Assembly (NCBI RefSeq): GCF_963678635.1
Contig: NC_087070.1
Span: 30,284,390-30,344,389 of the forward strand
Origin: Symsagittifera roscoffensis
Lineage: Eukaryota; Xenacoelomorpha; Acoela; Convolutidae
Direction: 5' to 3'
Length of the DNA: 60,000 bases
In this document: one piece after another, positions 1-10,900 of the stretch
Layout: each line of letters begins with the position of its first letter
How positions within the stretch are numbered: position 1 is the stretch's first letter
The notes under the pieces: model-generated
What the model saw: only the letters and a program-made list of their open reading frames with translations
Databases searched by the model: none
What the model was told of the DNA's origin: nothing
Position numbers and translations under genes: made by a program

Positions 1-131
1 CATTCATATGTGCATTTATAAGTATGAACGCACTTCTTTTGTTATAAGAGCGTTTTAAAACTTTTCCTAAAAAAACGAAAAAAAGTATCACGGACTTCAT
101 AAGAGTTTGAACATAGTTCATTGACTCTTAA
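1..131 (+). repeat. Tail of dispersed TIR repeat (family A)
   Basis: Matches the 3' part of a roughly 450-bp family seen many times in the window: the shared words TATGAATGCAC, GACTTTTTCCTGAAAAAA, CCTATATAAGAGTCTTCACT and the terminal CGTTCATTACTCTTA, here diverged. The copy runs off the window's left edge. Confidence 0.6.
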
Positions 132-439
132 CTAGCTGCAACCAAAAATTTACACATGCCAAGCTGTAGATCAAAAGCAAGAAAAAAAGCCGAAGGAGCA
201 CTAAGAATTCCGAACAAATTGACAATGAGTCTTGAAATTGACCTTTCGTGAATACGGAACTCGAACTTATCCTTCTGCTTAATTATCACTTGCCGTAACC
301 ACAATGCGTGGCTTCTCAACTTTTTAACAGCCATTTTGGGCTCAATTAATCTTTGGTTTAAAAAACGTTAGCTAAGGAGATAATAAATAAAACCTTAAAA
401 CAACAGACAGTCGGAAAAATAAATACTTTAAATAAAACA

Positions 440-1015
440 ACTGGAAAAGAGCAGCTGGAAAAGAGTTCATAAACGCAAGAAATTAAAAAGAAAAACAGAT
501 TTAAAAAAAAACTTCAACTTTACACTTTCAAAAAAAATAACATGGCTTTACATATTTTTGAATTTCAAGAACAAATTATGATTGACACTTTTTTTTTAAT
601 CAAAATGACTTAAATTGAGAAAACAGGTAGTCTTAATTCTTCAAGGTCAGAGTAAAGTCTTAAACTCTTAACTGAATCGATAGGTAAAGTTTTAAATCTT
701 CAAGGAAATCTGAAAACTAAATTCCACTTTCGAAGCTAGAATTCGATCACGTTTTTTGTGACCTTTATACTTCTGTAATTGGAGAGCGCATCTTAACTTA
801 CTTGAAGCAGATGAATTATATTGAACTCAAATACTGCATATATGAAATGCGTATATATTCTCAAATGCAATAATATATATATTTACATAATAATAAATAT
901 ATATATGAATTCACTTCTGTAAAATATTAGAGCATTTTGAGACTTTTCCTCAAAAAAACGAAAAAAATCATCATGACCAATATAAGAGTCCGAACTACGC
1001 TTCTCGACTCTTAAT
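440..1015 (+). repeat. Dispersed TIR repeat, family A copy
   Basis: Begins with a form of AAGAGTAATGAACGCAAG and ends with a diverged CGTTCATTACTCTTA, the family's imperfect terminal inverted repeats. Internally it carries GAGAAAACTGGATCAATAGG and TTCCACTTTCGAAACTAGAA-like words. There is no coding capacity. An AT dinucleotide run (839-906) sits inside. The copy is longer than the others because of AT expansion. Confidence 0.55.
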
Positions 1016-1122
1016 TAAATTTAAAACTTATTATTTTAATATTAATATCAATTCATTTGCTATCCATTTTTTCTATTAATATTGAATTTTTTATTAATCA
1101 TAATATAGCGAGCGAACGGAAC

Positions 1123-1334
1123 CTTTTCGATACTCTTCCTCAGGACTTGAAATGCGTGTGACTGCAAGAGAGGCGCCATTGCTATCTTCTGCACATTACT
1201 GACAGCTATCCTCACGTGGTCTGGCTCTGGGTCCAGTCCATCTACCAGACAGAGTGCCGGCAGAAGGGGGTACAGGAGGGCCGTGTTGTTGCTCAGGGCC
1301 GAGAAGGAGAGCAGAGACATGATGATCTGCGAGA
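1123..1334 (-). CDS. PSME4: PSME4 exon 17, last exon recognised
   Basis: 212 nt, residues 1762-1832, starting in phase 1. Acceptor CTGTTTCAG. IIMSLLSFSALSNNTALLYP and the following LLPALCLVDGLDPEPDHVRI align with vertebrate TILKWLMASAGRSFSTAVTE and [20 protein letters not shown], entering the bromodomain-like region that in mammals reads acetyl-lysine. The proposed donor (AAG before GTTCCG) is weak; the open frame continues to 1060 and the true edge may differ. The acetyl-lysine-binding part itself is not visible. Confidence 0.82.
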
Positions 1335-4300
1335 CTGAAACAGTGAATGACCAAACTAAAACCGGACGATGACCTGGAAGCAACGGACAACTCGACTGCC
1401 ATTTCTTTAAATCTGTAGTTACGTGATTCCTGATACGTTGTTCCTTAGTTTTTTCTTCAGGCTGTTAACTTGCAGTTTGACCAGCCTGGGGCTTCAGAAC
1501 AACTGAAAATTGTTTTCATTGGGTTTGCCTCAAAGTCTTTGTTTTGAATTTGGTATCGTTCTGTTTTTTTTTGAAAAGAAAAATCTGATAGCAGAAAAGT
1601 ATTTTAAAGATGAATATCTCAAAAAACTGCAGCTGTAAAATTGAACAAACACTAACTTGAACTCATTTTGTTGAGAACTGCTGCCGATTCTGACTCTGCA
1701 CTGTTCTCGTCATTTGACGAAGGGGCCACAAAGTCCTTACGGCTAAGCTGATTGGCGACAGGCATCCACCAATCCGAGCACAGGTGAGTCAAGTCCATAA
1801 TGGCTTCATCCGATCTGCACCACCACTTCTGACTGTGGTAGTATGCAATGCAGCTGGACACACTCCTGGAAGAGACCAATACCATTTGTTCACGAGACCA
1901 AGCTGCAATTCGCATACAAAGCCAACAGACCACTGGAGACCGAAAGATCCAAAAAAAAATGATTCTTTAAAAATTTTCAGCTCACAATTTTAAAAATATG
2001 CATCTTAAAGCACTTTCAATTCCAATATTCTTTTAAGATTTTGACGAAACTAACCCAACTTGGGAAAACACAGAAGCAAAGCTGATCTTCGCACCACTTG
2101 TGATACAATTTAGTATGGGATAAAAAAGCATGACACTCAAGAAGTAGCAAAGAGGTCTTCGAACGACGCTAGCATTGAAAAATTGCAAAAAATGAAAAAT
2201 TATTAAAATGAAAAGTAGTTTTTTCATGCTTAAACTCATCAAAAGTTCACTGCTTGTGGGGTTGATTTTGAACATTCAAAAATTTGGTGCCACATCTAAA
2301 CAAAACCCGAAAATTGTCGGCAAAATTTTATGGTAAAAAACAGCATGTACAGCCCAGATAGGTAGATAGGGAGTGCTACATATGTAGTTTATGCAAGGTG
2401 GTAATTGAGAATATGAGCATGTCAGCAGCGTCACAAATGATTCAATGATTTGTTTAACAGACTTAAAATCGAAAGGCCAAATTTCGATTTAACAACGCTT
2501 GCCGATCGCAATCGTACTTGAAAAAAATATATTTCTAAAAATCATCATGAAAAAACATCTCTTTTAAGTATTTAGATAGTTTTGGGTATTCTGCAACAAG
2601 TTATGGTGCACATTTCCAACTATAATTTTTCGTCCTTTAATTTGACCAATTCCTGCACCGGTGTAAAACAAAGATTTCAGAAGATACTGCACAATGTTGA
2701 GCTCGATCAGCTTTTTACTATTTCCTTCATTGGCCCACACACATTTCAAGTGTTGGTATAGGTTAGCACTAGCATTTCATATATATAACTTCACAAAATT
2801 TTATGGTTTTTCAAAATTTGAATAAAAAACTTTGCAAAATTTGAAACCACCAACCCTGTAATTGGTTGCTGTCAGAGTACACTCAAAAGATGCAGATCTT
2901 ATTTTCATTATATGTGGTTTCTTATGAGTTGTTGAAAATTCTAAGCACCGGAGGTGCATTACACGCTAGTCTATTTTAAAAATGCCATGAACAATAGATG
3001 AAATGGCAATAACAAACATTCATTTAAAAGAAATTTTGAGTCGAGCTGTTAACGAACATTTTCGCAATTTTATTTTTTTCAGTGATTACAGTTTAAAGAT
3101 TTCAACCTTTATATATATTATAGTTCTTTGAAAAAAAATGTACTAAGAAAGATCACATTTCGGAAGCTTAAAACAAACAGCAGTCGCTTTGAACGCACGG
3201 TTTGCAACACATGAGAGCAGGGGCGGATCTAGGATTTTCTCGAGGGGGGGGGGGCGGATTTTCAAAAAATTTTCCAAATTTTGACGACCTTTTTTTTTTT
3301 TAGGTCGAACAAATTGATTTTTCGAGACCTCCCAAAGCACTGTTTTGCCCCTATTTTGGCAAAGTTTTCTGCGCCGCAGGCAAATTTTTGAAAAAATAGT
3401 CAAAAAAGCCGTTTTTGGGCAATTTTTGAAAAATTTTGACAAAAAAATAGCGTTTTTTTGGCGCGCGCTCCTCCTCAAAGTTAGTATATATTGGCGCCCA
3501 AGGCGCCTTTAGAAAAATTTTAGGGTCGGTCGGCCGAAAAGGGATTTCTGAAAAAGTATCAAAGGGGGGACCCTTTGGGTCGGCAGGGGGTCGAATCCCT
3601 GAGCCCCCCCCCCCCCCCCCTAAATCCGCCCCTGCATGAGAGTACTGTCGCAAAACAACAACAGGATCAAATTAAGAAACTTTTCAATTTTAAGTTTTCT
3701 ATAAACAAACTTCAAAAAAAATGAAAACTACATATCTCGAAAATTTCAAAACTTGAGCACTCATATTTGGAGGCAAGATTCGCAACCCCTGAGAGTACTT
3801 TGACAGCCCCCAACTAAAGGGTTAGGAATTTCAAATTTTGAAAAAAATTTAAGTTGTCTGAAAGTTTTTTTGAAAATAACAAAAAACGTCATATCTCAAA
3901 AACTACAGAGATTTGAGCAGCCTTATTTAGAGGCAAGATTCGCAACCCCTGAGAAAACTCAAACAGCCTCGCACTACAGGGTTAGGAATTTCAAATTTTG
4001 AAAAAAAAAGTTAATTTAAGTTTTCTGAAAAGTTTTTGAAAAAATCACAAAAAAAGTCATATTTCGAAAACTACAAGGATTTCAGGGGAAAACTCGCAAC
4101 TACCAAAAGTACCTTCAAAAGAGTCTCACTAAAGAGATGGGAACTTGACATTTTGTGAAATTTTTTATATCTAAGTTCTTTCAAAAGTCTTGAAAACTAC
4201 GAAAAATCCTAAAAAAAGTCTCGAAAACTACAACGATTTGAGCAGTCGAATTCAGAGGCAAGATTCTCACCTCCTGAGAGTACCCTCACACTTTCCATAT

Positions 4301-7300
4301 ACAGGATTGAGATCTTCACAGTTTTTGATCTTTTTTTAATCTTAAGGTTTTTGAAAATGTTCGAAAAAATCATGAAAACCGTCATATCTCGAAAACTACA
4401 AGGATTTGAGAAGTAAGATTTGGAGGCAAGATTCGAAAACCCTCAGAGTCAGTTCGCAACTTCTCATAGCCCCCAACTACAAGGTTAAGAATTTCAAATT
4501 TCGAAAATTTTTTAAAATTAAGCTTTCTAGAAACTTTTGAAAAGTCCTGAAAATTGCCGTATCTCGTAACCTAAAAGGATTTGCTTATTCATATATGGAG
4601 GCCGAAATTGCAACACCCGGTAAACCCTGACAGCATCCCACAATTGGGTTCCTAATTTCAAACTTGGTGAAATAAACACTGATTTCAAACAGGAAAATCG
4701 AAACAAAAATTAACCATTGCCATATACGATATAGCTTTAACGTGAAAAAATTCTTTTGTTTAATATGCAAAACTAATACGTTGAAAAAGCTTAAACATGG
4801 CCAGATAGTGAAGCCCGCATTTAAATATATAATCGATTTGATTTAAAATGACTATGCCGGAAATTGAAAGAAGCTCGCATGAAATTACGAATTCCCGGGC
4901 AGAAATTCTTCAATGCTCAATCCCTTCTTCTGCCTGTTCAACTCCTTTTTCAGGGTTACAGGGAGTTTAGTGAATTTTTTGTCTTGTTTATGGCAAAATG
5001 TGCTACTTCTTTCAGTAATCAGTATGGTGAACAGTCACGTCCACTTGCAGTTTTGCTCAAACTTTTCAAGTCATAATGAATTTTATGCAAAATCAAACGT
5101 GTTATTCTAAATTATCTCGACTAAGCATGCTGCTGGTAGTAAAAAGTAATCATTTTGAGCATATTTTGCAAAATGCTTACAAGTTGTCTCAACATCTATA
5201 TCTGCAATTACGTTCGGCGGCTTCCGATGCTTTTTCACGATGCGCGACCACCTCTTGCTACCTTTTTCATACTTCTTTTGAAGGTTTTGTTTGACAACAA
5301 ATCACTAATGTCTTTGAGATATTCCAAAAGCGTTTTTTTAAAAATACAATGATGTTTTGATTCATTGCGTACTTCAAGAAGTATGCAAGTATGTAGACCT
5401 GGTCGTTGTCACTAATGTTTATTTTCTTTTTTTTTTGGCAGAAAACGTCTAGTTCGGCAGTAAACATCGAGCAACTCAGTTTTTGGTCTTTTTGAATTTT
5501 CAATGTTTCGGTCTTTTTTTAACTTTAAAATTGTTTCTGGTTTTCTTTTAGTTATACTGTTTTTCTTTGGCTTTAAGATGAATCTCACTCAAGTTGTTTC
5601 TGGGCCTTGATTTTCGGGAGATTCAAGTTCGCAACTCCCCGCCTCACCCTCCAACTAACGGAATTTTCTACCCCAAAACCGTGTTGTCTAGTACTACATT
5701 GACTCGTTTTTTTTGCCTTCGGTCTCGAAAAATGACTTGTATGCGTTCTGGTTTACAAAAAAAAAATGTTTTTGAAAGTGTACCCAAACGATCTGCGTAA
5801 AATGGAGTGCAGCCAGTATTTAGACAACCGCGTATTCATACTCGTCAGTATTTAAACAAGTACTGTATGAACCAATCAGAATCGAGAAAAGACATAAATA
5901 ATCCAAAATAAATCATAATAGTTATTTATTAATTTCTTCTTTGCCTCGATTCTGATTGGTTGAAACAGTATTTGTCTAAATACTGACCGAGTCTGAATAC
6001 GCGGTTGTCTAAATACTGCTATGTAACCGCGTAAAATGAATGCTCAAAGATCTCCAAGCATACAGTCCTGGTTATGTTAACACTCTATAAAATGATGAGT
6101 TTGTCCTGGTTGGTTTTTCTTTTGTTAATTATAAAATCATTGCATCCAGATTAACGCTTGAACTCGAAGTAACGTTTGACATCGAAATCTCCACAGATTA
6201 CAAAATTTGCTTTCTTATTTCTGTTGATTTCCTCAACTTTGGAGTTAATGATTTAATCATCAATTTTGTGATCGTTTTCAGCATTAGGCGGATAAAAAAG
6301 AACTGCAAAATCAATTTTTCAAGCACGAAAGAAATCCAGATGAATTCAAAATACTTGCGTTCATCCCTGAGACATATAGATGCCTTTATTTCATTCTTAA
6401 ATAAACACAGACAACTCCGCCTTTACACTGATCTTCGATAGTGAAGTATGCCTTACTTTTAACAAAGATTGTGAACTGAATTTGAAAAAAATTCAAACCG
6501 CGGAACATCAATTGGAGCGTGGACAAATTTTACGACTTTTCCTTAAAAAACCAACCAACCTGATTTATATAAAAGTGCTATCAAATGCAAACTTCGCCAG
6601 ACACCGACAAAAATGTGTACCATGTTTAATCTTTCGTCACACCACGCCTTTAATAAGTTGGAAAACGAGTGAAATTAATTATTCTTAAGATTTATGGAGA
6701 CTTTAAAATATGAAAAGATTCTATAGTAGACTGAATTAAACGAATTTATTCGGTCAAAAATGATAACAAGACAGGCAGAAGGTTTCTAGAAACAAAATAA
6801 TTTATGAGTAACCTTACTTCCCTGTCCTATCTGTTGAACAAAAACTGAATAAATATTCGAAGAGCATCATTACTCACTGACAAGCAACTGTTCGGTACTT
6901 TGTGAACCTGCTGCCCATGAAATCCATCATGAAGTGCATGTGTCTCTCCTTCAGACTGTTGGCCTCGAAGTTCATACACACGAGCAAGTTGTTCACAGCA
7001 TTCGCCAGCAGAGTGCCATTTCTGTTGTATTCTGTCGGGAAAAATGAGGTAGATAACTTTTGAAACAGCCACTCGAACAGCCACTGGATCCTCATGGGGT
7101 CAAAATCCTTCAAAAATATGATCCAGGGTTTTGACATCTTTAAATTAGTTAAAAGCGCAACTTTCGCACTTACCGACAAATATGTCTGGAAAATACTGTA
7201 CGACCAATGAAAATAAATATTCGTACCACCTTAGGGCAAAACTGCTAAAAGCTATCTTTTTATCGATAAAAACAAGAGAAATTTTGTTAACTCATCATTG

Positions 7301-7924
7301 CGAAGAAAGTTACTTACTAGAGCAAATAAGATGGAATATGAATTATATCCTTATAACTCAACAAGGAATTTTTTTAAAAAAAAATACCTAAAGAACAACT
7401 CCATCAGTTGATCCACTCAGTTGACTCACATATGACAGCTTGATAGAAATGATAAAAATGCGTTACAAGATGGTGAATGGAAAAGGACAGAAATAACTTT
7501 TTTTTTGAAAAGTTAAAATAATGACTTAGTCGCCGGAAAACATAGCCAGAAAAAGTCAAAAACGCTGCACATACAAAAACTTCAAGTTTGCATGGGATGC
7601 TGTTTATAAACAACCTTTAAAAGCATTGCGAATCATTCTCAAGCAGCAACTAAGGCGACAAATTTGGTCGACCACTCGGTTTCACATGGAGTTTCACTCG
7701 GTTCTCCGCAAGCTAAAAAACTTTGCCCCTGGAACGTACATCACTAACGACAACCAAACCTCCCTCTTGAGTGTGCTATACATAGAGGAGGCGCCTATAC
7801 CAGCACAAAGACAATATCATTGGAAAAGATGGTTCCCCTTCTACGTCGGTTTTGCCGCTAGAGACCTTGCGGGAATTGCAGTGATAGATTATACAAGACG
7901 ATTAACAGAAAATCTCTAACTCAA

Positions 7925-7955
<31 letters not shown>

Positions 7956-10900
7956 TAAACAGACTCGATCTCTCCAATTCAATCGGAAGTTTGGAACCAC
8001 AACAACCACATTTTTCGATATAAAAACAAAACTATAGATATAAAAAATCTGAGAAATAAAGACTGTACGACCCATCCGTACTGAAACAAATTATGGCATG
8101 GGAATGTATTTTGCCCTCGAAATTACGCAAAACAATTTGAGCAAGCCGATATGAAACAAACCGAAACTATTTAAATCCAATCTGTTGAAAAAAATCGAGA
8201 TTTTGGAAAGTAAGTCAGCAAAAAGTTATACCAGATAACAAATGGCATCTAAAAAACCGGAAATGAACCAATGGAAACAAGGAAAAAGCCACGAATCCGA
8301 ACAAAATCAACTTATTTCCAAGAAATCTATTAAGAAAATTAGTTTTCACCTGGCCTACCGAACAAACGTTACCTAAATACTACCTAGGTGATAGTCATTT
8401 TATTTAAAATTTAAAGATATTGAGCATTGCGGCAGCAAAATTTACCATTCCTACTCAATTGACCATTCTGTGGACAAAATTATTTACGGGGAAAAGTCTT
8501 CCACACAATTGCAACACCCTCACCGATTGCAGGGGTAAAATATGAACACTTATGTTCATTTAACAGCATAAACACAATTTCGAGAAAATGCAGTAAAAAT
8601 GAGTTTTGAAGCTAAAAACGTTTTAAGAACAGTTTTGCCATGATATTTACGCCCGCCTATTTTGTCGCCCATTTTCAAACTAATCAGCAAAGAAGATTTT
8701 GACTTCGAAAAACCCATTTTTTCTGAAAAAAAAACTTGATTTTTGATTCACTTTGGCTCCAAAATATCAATGTTGTCAAAACCCTGCCTTGATAGCATGC
8801 GAGAAGAAGGTATCCCACACAGGCATTGAATCTTGAGTCGCTACCGATATCTTGGCCTCAACTATTGGTAAAATATACTCTTTACACTTCTCACACTGCT
8901 CATAAGTCCACAACTTCGAAGCATGTATGGCTCCGCAGCAGAACTCAGCTAAAAACCTATGCGAACTATCTGTCGTTTCAGTCACAACTTTTCGCACAGG
9001 AGCGTTGAAAATGTCAAACGCTTTTTCTTGCAGAAATCTAAAAATGAACTGCCAAATTTTGTATCGACAGAATTTTCCGCGTTCTCGTGAGTTTTGCTCC
9101 GAATTAACTCCCACTTTTTTCTCTTCGGCGCTGAGATGTTTCACAAATAATTCAATATTATGTGCCTCAGAGAACCAACTGATCACAAATGTTTGAACTT
9201 CTGTCAGTTTTTCCTGCTGCATTTCAGTCGAAAAATGAGAACTCAATTTTTTCGGAGTCGCGTACAAGTCTCGCACTACACCCTCTGCTTTGCAGTTGAA
9301 CATGTAGAAATTTCGGTCTACAAACTGCCGATTATTGTAGTCAGTAGCATCTAGTTCTATATCGCGAGAGTAACTGATCCATTTTTTCAACTGTTTTTCG
9401 TCTAACTTTTCGGCTTGTGTTAGGTCCAAGGCGGTACCATGAGTTGCATTATCTAAACATACATGTTTATAGCTTAAAGAGTTATATAAACTTCTAAAAA
9501 CTGGAGAAGAGTCTTTAAAGAGCTGACTTAATGAAGGGAAAAAAGAAAATCGGGGCTTCATGAGTTTCCTCAATAAGGTTTCTTAAAATAAGGACGAGCA
9601 AATAATATTTCTAAAGAACTTTAGCTGAATATAAGTAGTCTTATACGTTTTTGATAGACGCGCAGTAGCTTCTTTGCCCTCAAATGATTCAATCGATTTG
9701 TAAACCAAAAACAAAGCAAAAAGTATTGATTTAAGCTATGAACGGAATTAATCACAAGACGCTTCCTAATTTTCAAAACAATAATAAAGACCATGATACG
9801 CCGCCAATAACCAATCTCTAGATAGAAAGAGTCGGATGCATCAACAATTTAACCAGTCAACTTACACAATTGGTAGAGTGGCTTGGCCGATTTGAGAGCC
9901 CTAACTTTGTTGATTTCCAACAGGAGTCTGGTCAGAATGTAGCCACAGTGACGAATGGCTGCAGTCTCACTTAGTGTCGCTTCCAGTACCAGTTTGGCTA
10001 CTCTCCGAGGAGTACCTGTGTTCAAGAAAAAAGATAACTTAACAATGTGAAGGACGATTGGCTTTTCGGCGTTCCATTTTTACAGCAAATGTATCACACT
10101 AAAGCTCTTTTATTTTCTTAAATTTTTAGAAAAAAACTAGCCTAATTTGAGAAAACTAGCAAGCCCGTCTCCAATAATCAATCGGGTTGCAAAAAAAATC
10201 TGATCAAGCTACTCAAAGTAAACTATAAGCGAGGTGTTCCAGCTTGAAAAAATTGAAATATTTCAAGTTAACTCATGAAGCGATTCGGATGCCAAAAAGT
10301 ATAAATTTTTCTGTTGAATCCTCTTTGAAAAATTTGATTGAGCTAATCGAGTTATTTGTTAGAGAAAATCGGTCTGTGAAAAATCAAACATTTCTTGAGA
10401 CAACTATTCAAGCTATGAAACTTAGAAAACTCAAATCCGCGAAAAATGTCTCTAAGCAAGCTATTGAAGCTATCAAAGCTTAAAATAGTTCAAGTTATAT
10501 CATGAAGCAAACCGAATGGCGATATTTTTAAGTTTGTTATTGAAAAAAGTCAAGCAATGAAACCTTGAAATAAGGCAAGTTGATTCTTAGACCAAATCAG
10601 ATGACGAAAAATCAACTTTTTTAAGCAATTTATACGAGCTATTAAACTTTGAAATATTGCAAGTTACTTCATAGATTTAACATTGCAAGTTAAAAATTTC
10701 TCAGTAAGTTATTTATATTATGAAACATTCACATATTTCAAGCCATTTCATTAAGGAAATCGGACAGCGAAAATTATAAGTTTTTCCATTGCAGCCAATC
10801 AATCGGCGAAACTTTGAAATATATCAAATTACTTCATCGACCAAATCAGTTTACAAAAATTTCAAGTTTTTCTGAGCAAGCTATTCAAGCTACGAAATTT

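Larger units (their letters stand above)
1866..6877. other. PSME4 intron 15, repeat-filled
   Basis: 5.0-kb intron. It holds a copy of the GCGAAGCT block (near 2065), a hAT-type MITE, a roughly 165-bp tandem array, a palindromic MITE and a LINE endonuclease relic, listed separately. A short minus-strand frame at 2564-2749 (61 codons) has balanced composition but I do not recognise it. No PSME4 exon is needed here because exons 15 and 16 join exactly. Confidence 0.7.
7108..8787 (-). other. PSME4 intron 14, apparent GC-AG intron with complementary ends
   Basis: Intron bases 2-14 (CAGGGTTTTGACA, plus-strand 8774-8786) are perfectly complementary to TGTCAAAACCCTG at plus-strand 7124-7136, 16-28 nt before the acceptor. 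The donor appears to be GC (AAG then GCAGGG). Inside are a CT microsatellite and an unrecognised plus-strand frame. The arrangement could be RNA pairing that aids splicing, or the terminal repeats of a CAGGG-type DNA transposon now acting as an intron. Flanking 8-mers do not form a clean target duplication. Confidence 0.55.

Noticed and set aside
128-358. Possible C-terminal PSME4 exon: minus-strand translation EPKMAVKKLRSHALWLRQVI resembles the family's PIEMTVKKTLSNFRR tail, with an AG at about 358.
   Set aside because: Roughly 120-140 conserved residues that should lie between exon 17 and this segment are not found in 360-1123, the similarity is confined to a few positions, and the frame continues without the family's end. 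Kept only as a lead.
3143-3653. Two 100-111-codon minus-strand frames.
   Set aside because: They run through the hAT-type MITE and its G/C runs and are by-products of it.
6827-7084. 85-codon minus-strand frame overlapping exon 15.
   Set aside because: It is another frame of exon 15; only the frame with RIQWLFEWLF matches PSME4 on both sides.
9501-9573. Upstream end of exon 14's open frame, including the AG in TTTTAAG at about 9582.
   Set aside because: With exon 13's phase this join creates an immediate TAA, and the translated extension does not match the family.
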